A DNA stretch of 64,000 nt. Source: Streptomyces sp. NRRL S-337 (GTDB lineage Bacteria; Actinomycetota; Actinomycetes; Streptomycetales; Streptomycetaceae). The stretch is taken from positions 76,719 through 140,718 of the forward strand of contig NZ_JOIX01000030.1 in NCBI RefSeq assembly GCF_000720175.1, in the 5' to 3' direction. Below the pieces are notes generated by a model. The model saw nothing but the letters and a program-made list of their open reading frames with translations. It was not told the DNA's origin and ran no database searches. Position numbers and translations under genes: made by a program. This document shows, one piece after another, positions 1-7,074 of this stretch. The stretch's first letter is position 1; every line of letters begins with the position of its first letter.

Positions 1-4
1 CGCG

Positions 5-1231
5 GTGCTGGCCGCCGGCGCGGCCACCGCGGCGGCGGCCATAGCGCTGGGTTCACCCCCCAACGCCGTGGCCATACCTCCCGGGCCCGGCGCCCCGCCC
101 AGCGGCCCCTGCGCGCTGCACGGCATCGACAACGACGTCGCCGAATCGGCCGACACCCCCGCCGGTTTCGCCCGCTCGTCCGGCGTCGTACGGGCCCTGA
201 CGCTCTTCATCGACTTCCCGGACGCCCGCGCCACGATGCCGGCCAGCGCCCGCTTCGCCGAGTTCTTCCCGGCCACCACGGACTTCTTCCGCACCAGCTC
301 GTACGGCAGGCTGACCTACCTGCCGATGCCGCTGTTCCGGTGGATCCGGATGTCCCGGCCGCTGGCGGCGTACGGCATCCAGCGCGGCACCAACTTCGAC
401 CCGGCCTCGGACGGCGGTTACCACGCGCTGTCGCAGGAGGTCGTGCGCGCCGTCGACCCGATCGTCAACTTCCGCGACTACGACGTCATCAACATCATCG
501 CGGCGCCCAATGCAGGGCCTCCCGCCACCCGTACGGTCCTGTCCGTCACCTTCAGCGGGGGCGACATGGGGATGAAGACGGCCGACGGGGTGCCGTTCCG
601 GAACGCGTCCTTCATCTGGAGCCGGCAGTCGGGCCTGAGCGCCTTCCGGGTCCTCAACCACGAGAACGCTCACAGCTTCGGCCTGCCCGACCTCTACTAC
701 ACGGACGGCCGCCAGGCGCCGCCACCGGTGGGCCACTGGGACCCGATGGACGAGGACTGGGGACCGAACAACGACTTCGTCGGCTGGCACAAGTGGAAGC
801 TCGGCTGGCTGGCACCCCAACAGGTGCACTGCGCGCCGCCTCACGGGACGCCCGGCGAGCACACCCTCACCCCGGTCTCCACGCCAGGCGGCACCAAGAT
901 CGTCGTCATCCCGACCTCGCCGCACACCGCCCTGGTGGTCGAGGCCCGCGGCCGCGGCCTGCTCGAACCCGCGGTCTGCCGGCCGGGCATCCTGATCTAC
1001 CGTGTCGCCACCGACGTGCCCTCGGGCCGCGGCCCGCTCCGGATCGTGGACGCCACCCCGCACAGCGGCGGCTGCTACCGGGACAGCCCCTACGTCGACC
1101 CGGAACTGACCGATGCGACGTTCCTCCCCGGCGAGACCTACACCGACCACGCCACCGGGGCCGCGGTCACCGTCCTCACGGAAAACCAGGACGGCACCTA
1201 CCGCGTCCGCGTCACCCCCGCCCGCGCCTGA
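5..1231 (+). CDS. M6 family (immune inhibitor A-like) secreted metalloprotease, 5' end probably cut by the window
   Basis: This reads as a secreted zinc protease of the M6 family. The zinc-binding motif HENAHSFGLPDLY sits near residue 219. It matches HExxH followed by GxPD, as usual for M6 enzymes, and is followed by a WDPMD segment. The first visible residues are alanine-rich and look like the second half of a signal peptide. The only in-window start is a GTG at base 5, so the true start is most likely upstream of base 1. Two cysteine pairs in the C-terminal half are compatible with an exported protein. It converges on the TetR gene that follows. Confidence 0.8.
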   Translation: MLAAGAATAAAAIALGSPPNAVAIPPGPGAPPSGPCALHGIDNDVAESADTPAGFARSSGVVRALTLFIDFPDARATMPASARFAEFFPATTDFFRTSSYGRLTYLPMPLFRWIRMSRPLAAYGIQRGTNFDPASDGGYHALSQEVVRAVDPIVNFRDYDVINIIAAPNAGPPATRTVLSVTFSGGDMGMKTADGVPFRNASFIWSRQSGLSAFRVLNHENAHSFGLPDLYYTDGRQAPPPVGHWDPMDEDWGPNNDFVGWHKWKLGWLAPQQVHCAPPHGTPGEHTLTPVSTPGGTKIVVIPTSPHTALVVEARGRGLLEPAVCRPGILIYRVATDVPSGRGPLRIVDATPHSGGCYRDSPYVDPELTDATFLPGETYTDHATGAAVTVLTENQDGTYRVRVTPARA

Positions 1232-1244
1232 CCACGGTGCACCC

Positions 1245-1889
1245 TCAGGAGAGGTCCCCCTCCTCCTGCCAGTGCTGCCGCCCGATGCTGATCAGCCGCA
1301 GCTGGCGGCGCGCCGTCAGCACCACCTGGTCGGCGGCCCCGGGCGCCCCGTCCTCGTCGGCGTCGAGCAGCGCCGCGGCCGTCGTGACCAGCCGGTCCAC
1401 GTACAGCTCGGCCAGCATCCGGATGTCGTCATCGCGCCATCCCTCCGACACCGGCTGGGACTTGAGCGCCGCCGCGACCTCCTCGGCGAACCGGTCGAGT
1501 TCGTCCGCGATGGCCTGCCGTACGGCCCGTACGCCGCCGTGCCGCTCGCGGGCGATGAACCGGATGTGCAGCGGGTACGCCCGTACGTGCCGCTCGACGA
1601 CCGCGACCGTCCGGTCTATCCGTTCCTCGGCGCCGTCCTGTTCGGCGAGGATCGCCCGCACCATCACATGCAGGCTGCCGAGCGCCTCCTCGACCAGTGC
1701 GACGCCGAGTTCCCCCAGGTCCTTGAAGTGCCGGTAGAACGCGGCCGGGGCGATCCCCACCACCCGCGTCACCTCCCGCAGGCCCAGGCTGCTCAGGCTC
1801 TGCTCCGCCAACAGGCCGAGCGCCGCGTCGAGCAGCGCCTGACGGGTCTTCTGTTTCTGGGCCTGGCGGACCCCAAGAGTGTGACTCAT
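1245..1889 (-). CDS. TetR family transcriptional regulator, FabR-like
   Basis: The N-terminal 60 residues form a TetR helix-turn-helix (SLGLREVTRVVGIAPAAFYR), close in wording to the FabR type that represses unsaturated fatty-acid genes in other bacteria. The first residues, GVRQAQKQKTRQALLDAAL, also match that subfamily. The C-terminal ligand domain is of the usual length (214 aa in total). The gene is divergent from a small membrane protein gene with only about 40 bp between start codons, so it may control that neighbour. That it senses lipids is inference from subfamily resemblance; no desaturase gene lies nearby. Confidence 0.8.
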   Translation of the reverse strand: MSHTLGVRQAQKQKTRQALLDAALGLLAEQSLSSLGLREVTRVVGIAPAAFYRHFKDLGELGVALVEEALGSLHVMVRAILAEQDGAEERIDRTVAVVERHVRAYPLHIRFIARERHGGVRAVRQAIADELDRFAEEVAAALKSQPVSEGWRDDDIRMLAELYVDRLVTTAAALLDADEDGAPGAADQVVLTARRQLRLISIGRQHWQEEGDLS

Positions 1890-1928
1890 GCCATCCAGTA
1901 AACAACCGTTCTCTTAACTTCTCCACCC

Positions 1929-2156
1929 ATGGACCGCCGTATGCTGGAGGCACTGAGTGAACAAGTGTCCTCCGAGTGGAAAAGGCAGATCATGCTCTTC
2001 CTCGTCGCAGCCCTCCTCCTGATGGGGATCATGCTGGGCACCGCGGCACACCTCCCCGTCCCCGTCACCCTCATCGCGGCCGCCGTCATCAGCGGCTGGC
2101 TGCTCGTCTTCTTCCTCCGCGAACGCCGCCACAAGACCGAGGTGACCTCCCGATGA
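1929..2156 (+). CDS. small two-helix membrane protein
   Basis: This 75-aa protein has two hydrophobic segments (about residues 22-38 and 45-62) and a basic tail, RERRHKTEV. No family is recognised. Its stop codon overlaps the next start by ATGA (2153-2156), so the two genes are translationally coupled. It is divergent from the FabR-like TetR gene, which makes it a candidate target. No clear ribosome binding site precedes the ATG; a second ATG at 1941 is also possible. Confidence 0.65.
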   Translation: MDRRMLEALSEQVSSEWKRQIMLFLVAALLLMGIMLGTAAHLPVPVTLIAAAVISGWLLVFFLRERRHKTEVTSR

Positions 2157-2455
2157 CCGCGCTCAGCGAAGCCCCGCGGACGACCTCCCCCGCGCCGGCC
2201 GCCGCCACCCGCGCCGCCCGCCCGCACGCCGACGGCATGGCCGTGGCCTCCTTCATCCTCGGCCTGCTCGGCACCCTGGTCCTCAACCTCGTCCTCGGCC
2301 CCTGTGCCCTGATCCTCGGCGGCCTCGCGCTGGCCCGCGGCACCACCCGCCGCGGCCGCGCCCTCCTGGGCCTCGCCCTCGGCGCCACGGACCTCCTCCT
2401 GCTCGCCCTCCTCGTCACCACGGACGGCACGGTGAGCTGGCACATCGCCGGCTGA
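2153..2455 (+). CDS. DUF4190-like small membrane protein
   Basis: The 100-aa product has an alanine/proline-rich N-terminus followed by two membrane segments. The first, VASFILGLLGTLVLNLVLGP, is joined by a short GLALARGTTRRGRALLG turn to the second. The pattern of a small hydrophobic pair with Gly-rich turns and a basic loop is typical of DUF4190 proteins in actinobacteria. The start is the ATG inside the ATGA overlap with the upstream gene. Function is unknown. Confidence 0.65.
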   Translation: MTALSEAPRTTSPAPAAATRAARPHADGMAVASFILGLLGTLVLNLVLGPCALILGGLALARGTTRRGRALLGLALGATDLLLLALLVTTDGTVSWHIAG

Positions 2456-2552
2456 CCCACCCCACAGGGTGGCTCCCGCACCCCCGCCGCGCCCCCGCAA
2501 CCCCCCTGCCACGACCCCGCCGCGACCACGCTGACCTGCGAAAACGCAAACC

Positions 2553-2583
2553 TTGCAAGCGTGGATCCCTTATCCGCTAGGCT
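2553..2583 (+). promoter_or_regulatory. candidate promoter of tRNA-Arg
   Basis: A TTGCAA at 2553-2558 and a TAGGCT at 2578-2583 resemble -35 and -10 boxes. They are separated by 19 bases and the second lies about 26 bp before the tRNA 5' end. The spacing is a little long, so this is tentative. Confidence 0.35.
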
Positions 2584-2609
2584 AGTCGCCGGATCACGCC
2601 GTGATCCAC

Positions 2610-2682
2610 GCCTCCGTAGCTCAGGGGATAGAGCACCGCTCTCCTAAAGCGGGTGTCGCAGGTTCGAATCCTGCCGGGGGCA
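2610..2682 (+). tRNA. tRNA-Arg (anticodon CCU)
   Basis: A full cloverleaf can be drawn. The acceptor stem GCCTCCG (2610-2616) pairs with CGGGGGC (2675-2681) and the discriminator is A at 2682. The anticodon stem CCGCT/AGCGG encloses the loop CTCCTAA, giving anticodon CCU, which reads AGG. The T arm is GCAGG-TTCGAAT-CCTGC. CCA is not encoded. The gene is the integration target of the element that follows: the 99-bp repeat starts in its anticodon loop, and insertion has kept the tRNA intact. Confidence 0.97.
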
Positions 2683-2739
2683 CCGCGTATCACCGCTCCG
2701 ACCTGGAGGTTTCTCCCCAGGGAGGGGTTCTGCTCGGCC
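2641..2739 (+). repeat. attL: left copy of a perfect 99-bp direct repeat
   Basis: These 99 bases are identical to 17473-17571. The repeat runs from the tRNA anticodon loop through the T arm and 57 bp past the tRNA end. Bases on both sides of the two copies differ, which fixes the limits. Site-specific recombination at a tRNA 3' half by the adjacent tyrosine integrase explains it. The actual crossover core is probably shorter and lies within it. Confidence 0.95.
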
Positions 2740-2783
2740 AATCAGCACTATCTGGCATGGACTCCGGGCCGGGCTTCTCCGCA

Positions 2784-4301
2784 TCATCGGCCTCGGGCTC
2801 CGCTTCGGGGGCGGCGTTCTCGGAGGTGGCGCGTGCGCGCGGTACGAGCCGGGCTGCAGCCTCGGCGATCGCCAGATCCGCCTCGCAGCAGACTCGTGTA
2901 TGTGTCGGCCGTGATGGTGATCGAGGAGTGGCCGAGCATCTCCTGGATGTCCTTCAGGTCGGCCCCCGCCGCGTGGGCCAAGGTCGCGGCACCGTGACGC
3001 AAATCGTGGAGCCGGATTGGCGGGAGACCGATCTCCTCGTACAGCTCGATGAAGCGGCGGGTGACGTTGGCCGGGTGGAGCATCTCGCCGTTCTCACGCG
3101 TGAAGACGCGGCCGGTCTCCACCCAGGCGGTGCCCCACTCCTTGCGGTCCTTGTCCTGCTGGGCGCGGTGCAGCTTGAGGGTCTGGACCGTGTCGGAGTC
3201 GAGGGCGATGGTGCGCGCGCCGGCATCGGTCTTGGGGTCGTCCCCGTACACCTCCCAGCCGTCCACGACGAGTTGCTTGGCAACGGTGAGGAGACCGGCG
3301 TCCAGGTGGGTGTCAGTCCACTTCTGCCCACACGCCTCGCCCCGTCGCAGCCCGCGGAACGCGATCAGGTGGAACAGGGCGTACAGGCGGTCCTCCGCGA
3401 CATGGTCGAGGAAGAGGCCGGTGTGCTCCGGCGTCCAGACCATCACCGGCGACGGCTTCTCGACCGTGCGCTTCCAGTGAAGGATGCGCTCTTCGGTCCA
3501 CACCAGCGCCTTGGGGCGCTTACCGGCCTCCAACTCGACACTAGCGGCCGGGTTGAAGGTGATCAGCTGCTGGGCGATCGCGGCGTTCAGCGCGGCCCGC
3601 AGCGTGGAGCGGACGCGCTGGCGCGTAGCCGGACCGACGATGCGGCGGTAGGGCTCCATCTCTGCGATAGACGCCTTCATCGCCTTGCGGCGGGCGCGGT
3701 GCTCGCGCCCCTTCCAGGGAATCTGGGAGAGGTCCTCGACCGCCTTGCGCCGTGCAGCGTTGGCCTCGGCGATCGCCTCGAACATCTCCGACAGACGGGT
3801 GACCCGTAGCCGGTCGAGCCGGTAGTGCCCGATCCGCGGTTTGAGGTGGACGCGGATGTTGCTCTCGTCGCGGCTGATGGCGCTCTGCCGCCCCTTCTTG
3901 CCCGCCAACCACATGGCGAGCCACTCGCCGACCGTGAGTCGACTCGTCAGGTCCAGGCCGTGGCTGAGGCGCCTGCGGGTCGCCTCGATGTCCGGCAGCG
4001 CGGCCTTCTCGTCGGCCACGTTCTCCAGCAGCGCGGCGATCTGAGCCAGCCCTTCGGCATCGTCGGATTCGGCGAGGCCGAGGAGCGCGCGTATGTGGTC
4101 AAGGTCCGCCTGGGCGGCGTTGAGGGTCTCGTAGCCGGCACGGCTGAAGGAACGGCGGCTGCCGTCCTCACGGGGCGGGAGTTCCTGGCGTACCGAGTAC
4201 GAGCCGTGCTTACGGCTCGTGAGCTTGGGGCAGGTCTTGCCGAGCGGCTTGCCGGTGTGGGGGTCGCGGCAGTAGCAGCGGCGGTGGGTGGAGCCCTTCA
4301 A
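2784..4301 (-). CDS. site-specific tyrosine recombinase (integrase) of the tRNA-Arg island
   Basis: This 505-aa phage/AICE-type integrase has a zinc-ribbon-like N-terminus (CYCRDPHTGKPLGKTCPKL), a SAM-like core-binding domain and a C-terminal catalytic domain. The catalytic domain shows the first Arg in FRGLRRGE, the HxxR box in LHDLRHG (about 432-435), GH in MLGHSS (about 457-458) and the nucleophile Tyr at about 468 in TADTYTSLL. It ends 45 bp from attL, the usual position for an integrase that uses a tRNA. It starts with TTG inside a TTGA overlap with the stop of the XRE gene, so the two are translationally coupled. Confidence 0.95.
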   Translation of the reverse strand: MKGSTHRRCYCRDPHTGKPLGKTCPKLTSRKHGSYSVRQELPPREDGSRRSFSRAGYETLNAAQADLDHIRALLGLAESDDAEGLAQIAALLENVADEKAALPDIEATRRRLSHGLDLTSRLTVGEWLAMWLAGKKGRQSAISRDESNIRVHLKPRIGHYRLDRLRVTRLSEMFEAIAEANAARRKAVEDLSQIPWKGREHRARRKAMKASIAEMEPYRRIVGPATRQRVRSTLRAALNAAIAQQLITFNPAASVELEAGKRPKALVWTEERILHWKRTVEKPSPVMVWTPEHTGLFLDHVAEDRLYALFHLIAFRGLRRGEACGQKWTDTHLDAGLLTVAKQLVVDGWEVYGDDPKTDAGARTIALDSDTVQTLKLHRAQQDKDRKEWGTAWVETGRVFTRENGEMLHPANVTRRFIELYEEIGLPPIRLHDLRHGAATLAHAAGADLKDIQEMLGHSSITITADTYTSLLRGGSGDRRGCSPARTARTRHLRERRPRSGARGR

Positions 4302-4864
4302 AGAGTGTCCTCCTCAGTGGTGTTGCCGACGGGAGGGTCCACGTCGGCCAGTGCGGTGGGCAGGTGGGGTGGTGTGCCGCCGCCTTCACGGATGGCGATG
4401 CGGAGTTGGCGGAGCCGGTACTTGGCGAGTACGGCTTTTTCGGCGTAGTCGGCCTGGGCGCGCTGGGCCTCGTCCCTTTCGGCGTGGGTGGCGGAGGTCT
4501 CCGCGTTCCAGCGTTCGCGTTTCTCGCCTTCCAGGGCAGCCAGGGCAACGCGTTGATCGCGGGCGTGGGCGCGGAAGCGGCTGAGCATGGAGTGCTTCGT
4601 GTCGCGGTCATCGGTGTTGCCGGTGAACCAGGCCATCCCCTGCCAGGGCGATACGCCTTCCTGGGAGGGGAGTTGGCGGAACTGGTCGACGTATCCGATC
4701 GGGTAGAGCAGGCAGATCGGGGGCGTGCGCAGAGCCTTGGCAAGGACCATGACCTCGACCAGGGAGAGGACGGCGCGGCGGCCGGACTCCATGTTGGCGA
4801 TCACATTGCGGGGGATCGGGTAGCCGATCTCCGCGCAGGCGTCGGCCAGGTCCTGGGCACTCAT
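4298..4864 (-). CDS. XRE-type helix-turn-helix regulator coupled to the integrase
   Basis: The N-terminal 60 residues read as a divergent XRE helix-turn-helix (DLADACAEIGYPIPRNVIANMESGRR...LSLVEVMVLAKAL). A region of about 70 residues rich in Glu, Arg and Ala follows and should form a coiled coil (about residues 90-160). The ATG at 4864 is preceded by AGGAG with 6-base spacing, better than the TTG two codons upstream. It is cotranscribed with int and is the likely switch for integration and excision, since no separate small Xis is evident. A perfect 12-bp palindrome about 110 bp upstream could be its operator. Confidence 0.75.
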   Translation of the reverse strand: MSAQDLADACAEIGYPIPRNVIANMESGRRAVLSLVEVMVLAKALRTPPICLLYPIGYVDQFRQLPSQEGVSPWQGMAWFTGNTDDRDTKHSMLSRFRAHARDQRVALAALEGEKRERWNAETSATHAERDEAQRAQADYAEKAVLAKYRLRQLRIAIREGGGTPPHLPTALADVDPPVGNTTEEDTL

Positions 4865-5067
4865 GCGCAACTCCTAACGGAGGCCATGGCCAGCCGCTGG
4901 GGCTACTATCGCCCGCCTCAGCACGTCGGAAATGTTGTCTGGGCTGAGGTGCCCACCCAGCCGTTTGGTGATTGTCGCGACAAGGCTGGCAATCCTTAAC
5001 GGCACAACCGCCCAGAGGGCTAATCGGACGGCACTCCTGAGGTGAACGCGGTTGTTGGAAGCGCTGT
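4865..5067. other. intergenic region upstream of XRE-int
   Basis: This stretch and 5191-5422 together separate int/xre from the methyltransferase and are interrupted only by the 40-codon ORF at 5068-5190. Apart from the palindrome at 4972-4983 and the ribosome binding site of the XRE gene I see no gene. Reading frames here lack Streptomyces-like third-position bias. Confidence 0.5.
4972..4983. promoter_or_regulatory. candidate operator, 12-bp palindrome TTGTCGCGACAA
   Basis: This is a perfect palindrome upstream of the XRE-int operon, in the intergenic region shared with the small coiled-coil ORF. XRE regulators commonly bind such short palindromes near their own promoters. Binding by this protein is inference. 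Confidence 0.35.
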
Positions 5068-5190
5068 CTACTCGGCCACGTTGCGGCGGAGACGCTCGAC
5101 TTCGTCCCTGAGCGCGAAGTTCTCCTCCTCCAGTTCGGCCTTCGTGCCGCGACCAGTGGCACCACGACGTGACTCCGTGGCCTCAGACAT
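5068..5190 (-). CDS. possible 40-aa coiled-coil small protein
   Basis: A 40-codon frame opens with ATG at 5190 and stops with TAG at 5068-5070. The peptide starts MSEATESRRGATGRGTK and ends in a strongly amphipathic helix, AELEEENFALRDEVERLRR. That segment has the heptad look of a short leucine zipper. The upstream ribosome binding site is weak. Charged residues and codon pattern suggest a real gene more than chance, but no family is recognised. It could be a regulator fragment or an accessory factor of the island. Confidence 0.4.
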   Translation of the reverse strand: MSEATESRRGATGRGTKAELEEENFALRDEVERLRRNVAE

Positions 5191-5422
5191 TGTCTGCAGC
5201 GCTTTCGGCGGCTCAGGCCAACGCTCGACTAGGCCACTGAAACTCCGTCGAACCCATGGTATGACCGCTAATTAGTAACCGCATTGCAAGGAGCAGCCAA
5301 GGGAGGCTCACCAAGTGCACAACTGGAATGGTCACGCCAAATCTGGCGAGGGAACTGCTAGACCACCAGCGGGCATTTCACCTGCCTCTAATGCCCTCGG
5401 ATGGAATCAGCCCGTTGCAGGC
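5191..5422. other. intergenic region downstream of the methyltransferase
   Basis: About 230 bp lie between the methyltransferase stop and the small coiled-coil ORF. I see no gene or clear terminator; composition is markedly AT-richer than the chromosome. Confidence 0.4.
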
Positions 5423-6691
5423 TCAGCAGGCGAGGTCGACAGCAGAGGCAGCGTAGTCGTCCTCAAGCAGCTGGGGAGCGTCGTCCCTCGCCTGCAGAAC
5501 GCCAGCGTCGAAGAGCTTGGAGGTCAGCGCCTCGGTCAGAGGCGGGGGTACGGCGTTGCCGATGATGACCTGAACCTCGGTGCGAGTCAGCTCGTAGCGA
5601 GGCTTGGCCCTCTCGTCGACGAACTTGAAATAGTCTGGAAAGCCCTGGATACGCGCGGCCTCGTGGGCGGTCAAACATCGGGGGACACCAGGATGGACAA
5701 ACCGTCCGCGACCCATCGTCGCGAAACCGCTGGTAATGGTCTGAGACGGACGGTCCCACCACAAGCGGCCATACATTGAGGTGTAATTGTGCTTGCCCTG
5801 GTGACACTCGGGGCGCTCTTCGTTCGGCAGATTGTGCTCGTCGTTGTCGAAGAGATACTTCATACGCCGCTGGTTATCCGCGTTGGGTATGGCAGCTTCA
5901 TCGAAGAAAGACTTCGGTCGAACATCGAGCAGGTCGCCGATCGCCCAACGCAGGTCATGAGGTGTGGCATCGTGGTCTTCGATCTGCAGCAGGTCAGCAG
6001 CCGAAAAGCCAAAAGGCAGCGCGTCTTCGCGGACGGCCAGTAGTATGTGGCGCTTGCGCGTCTGGGCGACCCCGAGCTTGAGTAGGTCGATACGACTGGT
6101 GGCGACATCGTATCCAAGCTTCTTAAGGTGAACGATGGCGCGGGAGACCACCTGCTGCTTGTCATTGACAACGGCCAGCACGTTCTCGATGACGACTGCA
6201 CAGGGGCGCAGAACCTCTGTGGCGCGAGCCATACGCAGGTACAGCCGGTTCTTGGGATCATCGCGGCGGGTGTGGTTGTTGAGGTTACTGTGCCCCTGGC
6301 ACGGCGGCCCGCCGATCAGTAGCCCCACCTCACCCACCATGGAGAGAGTCTCGGCCTCCTGAGCGGTCAACGAGGCGCCGAGGTCACCGTCGAAGTAGGA
6401 CTCGACGGTTCCCTCTCGGACGTTAGCCTTGGGAAAGTTAGCCTTGAAGACCTTCGTGGGAGCTGCCTCGAAGTCAACTGCGAGACGAACTTCGAGCGAG
6501 ACGCCATGCTTGTGCGCTGCCTGGGCTATGCCGAGGGTGAGGCCACCGCAGCCGGCGAAGAGGTCCACGACTCGCAGGGAGCCGACGCCCTCCTCAAACT
6601 TCGGCCGCCGCTTGGCCCGCAAGGGGTACCGCTCACCCACGTGTGACCCCCATCTGCACTTGCTCGTAGAACCGTCGGAACGAGCGGTCAT
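5423..6691 (-). CDS. C5-cytosine-specific DNA methyltransferase (Dcm family)
   Basis: The 422-aa protein carries the conserved C5-methyltransferase motifs in order. Motif I is VVDLFAGCGGL (about 41-51). Motif IV GPPCQGHSN has the catalytic Cys at about 131. Motif VI is ENV (169-171) and motif VIII is QTRKR (210-214). The RPSQTIT segment and motif X IIGNAVPPPL (about 376-385) follow. The region between motifs VIII and IX is the target recognition domain; the recognised sequence cannot be read. It should transfer a methyl group from S-adenosylmethionine to cytosine in island and host DNA. It is divergent from the FGH-like operon, which suggests it supplies the self mark for that system or guards against it. 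Confidence 0.93.
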   Translation of the reverse strand: MTARSDGSTSKCRWGSHVGERYPLRAKRRPKFEEGVGSLRVVDLFAGCGGLTLGIAQAAHKHGVSLEVRLAVDFEAAPTKVFKANFPKANVREGTVESYFDGDLGASLTAQEAETLSMVGEVGLLIGGPPCQGHSNLNNHTRRDDPKNRLYLRMARATEVLRPCAVVIENVLAVVNDKQQVVSRAIVHLKKLGYDVATSRIDLLKLGVAQTRKRHILLAVREDALPFGFSAADLLQIEDHDATPHDLRWAIGDLLDVRPKSFFDEAAIPNADNQRRMKYLFDNDEHNLPNEERPECHQGKHNYTSMYGRLWWDRPSQTITSGFATMGRGRFVHPGVPRCLTAHEAARIQGFPDYFKFVDERAKPRYELTRTEVQVIIGNAVPPPLTEALTSKLFDAGVLQARDDAPQLLEDDYAASAVDLAC

Positions 6692-7074
6692 CGTACTCGA
6701 TCAAGGATGAGCGCGCGCGGTAGACCGAGATACCTTAAGAGTCGCCTGACGTGCCGATCACGACGGTTCTACGCCTCACCTTCCGGCATCACGGGCACCC
6801 CGAACGAGCTCGTCAACAGCCATCAGCTGCAGCGCAGTTGCTACCACGGCGTCGACAAGGCCCACGTCCCTCACGTCCTAAACGCGATCGCAGTCAACAT
6901 CGAGCGCCTCAGCACCAAGCACGACGATCAAGGATCCTCAAGATTCCCGACACAGTCACGCGCTGGCGAACCAGGCGTACTTCGGCGCTATGACATGGCA
7001 TTTGATCTACCGTTAGGAGCGCTGCCAGCTAGAATTCCGGAGCGCTCCCGGCCCGGTCGACGAAGGACAGCAGC
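6692..7074. other. divergent intergenic region between methyltransferase and FGH-like operon
   Basis: These 383 bp must hold the promoters for both directions. It contains the IS1182-like relic (6797-6930) on the plus strand. A TAGAAT at 7030-7035 could be a -10 box for the operon, and AAGGA precedes the ATG at 7075. No complete gene is seen. Confidence 0.5.
6797..6930 (+). pseudogene. relic of an IS1182-like transposase C-terminus
   Basis: One frame reads KAHVPHVLNAIAVNIERLS preceded by a cysteine and tyrosine (RSCYHGVD). This closely resembles the conserved C-terminal end of IS1182-type DDE transposases, where a C-Y-R-G-x-x-K stretch precedes AIAVNIERL. Only about 45 codons remain and no catalytic residues are left. 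It is a decayed remnant upstream of the operon and may have brought a promoter. Confidence 0.6.

Noticed and set aside
2601..3809. A 402-codon plus-strand frame starting in the tRNA gene
   Set aside because: It runs antisense to the integrase and through the tRNA; the integrase has full catalytic motifs on the other strand.
5042..5275. Plus-strand small open frame of 77 codons
   Set aside because: It is antisense to the more protein-like coiled-coil frame at 5068-5190 and has a Ser/Arg/Thr-rich shadow composition.
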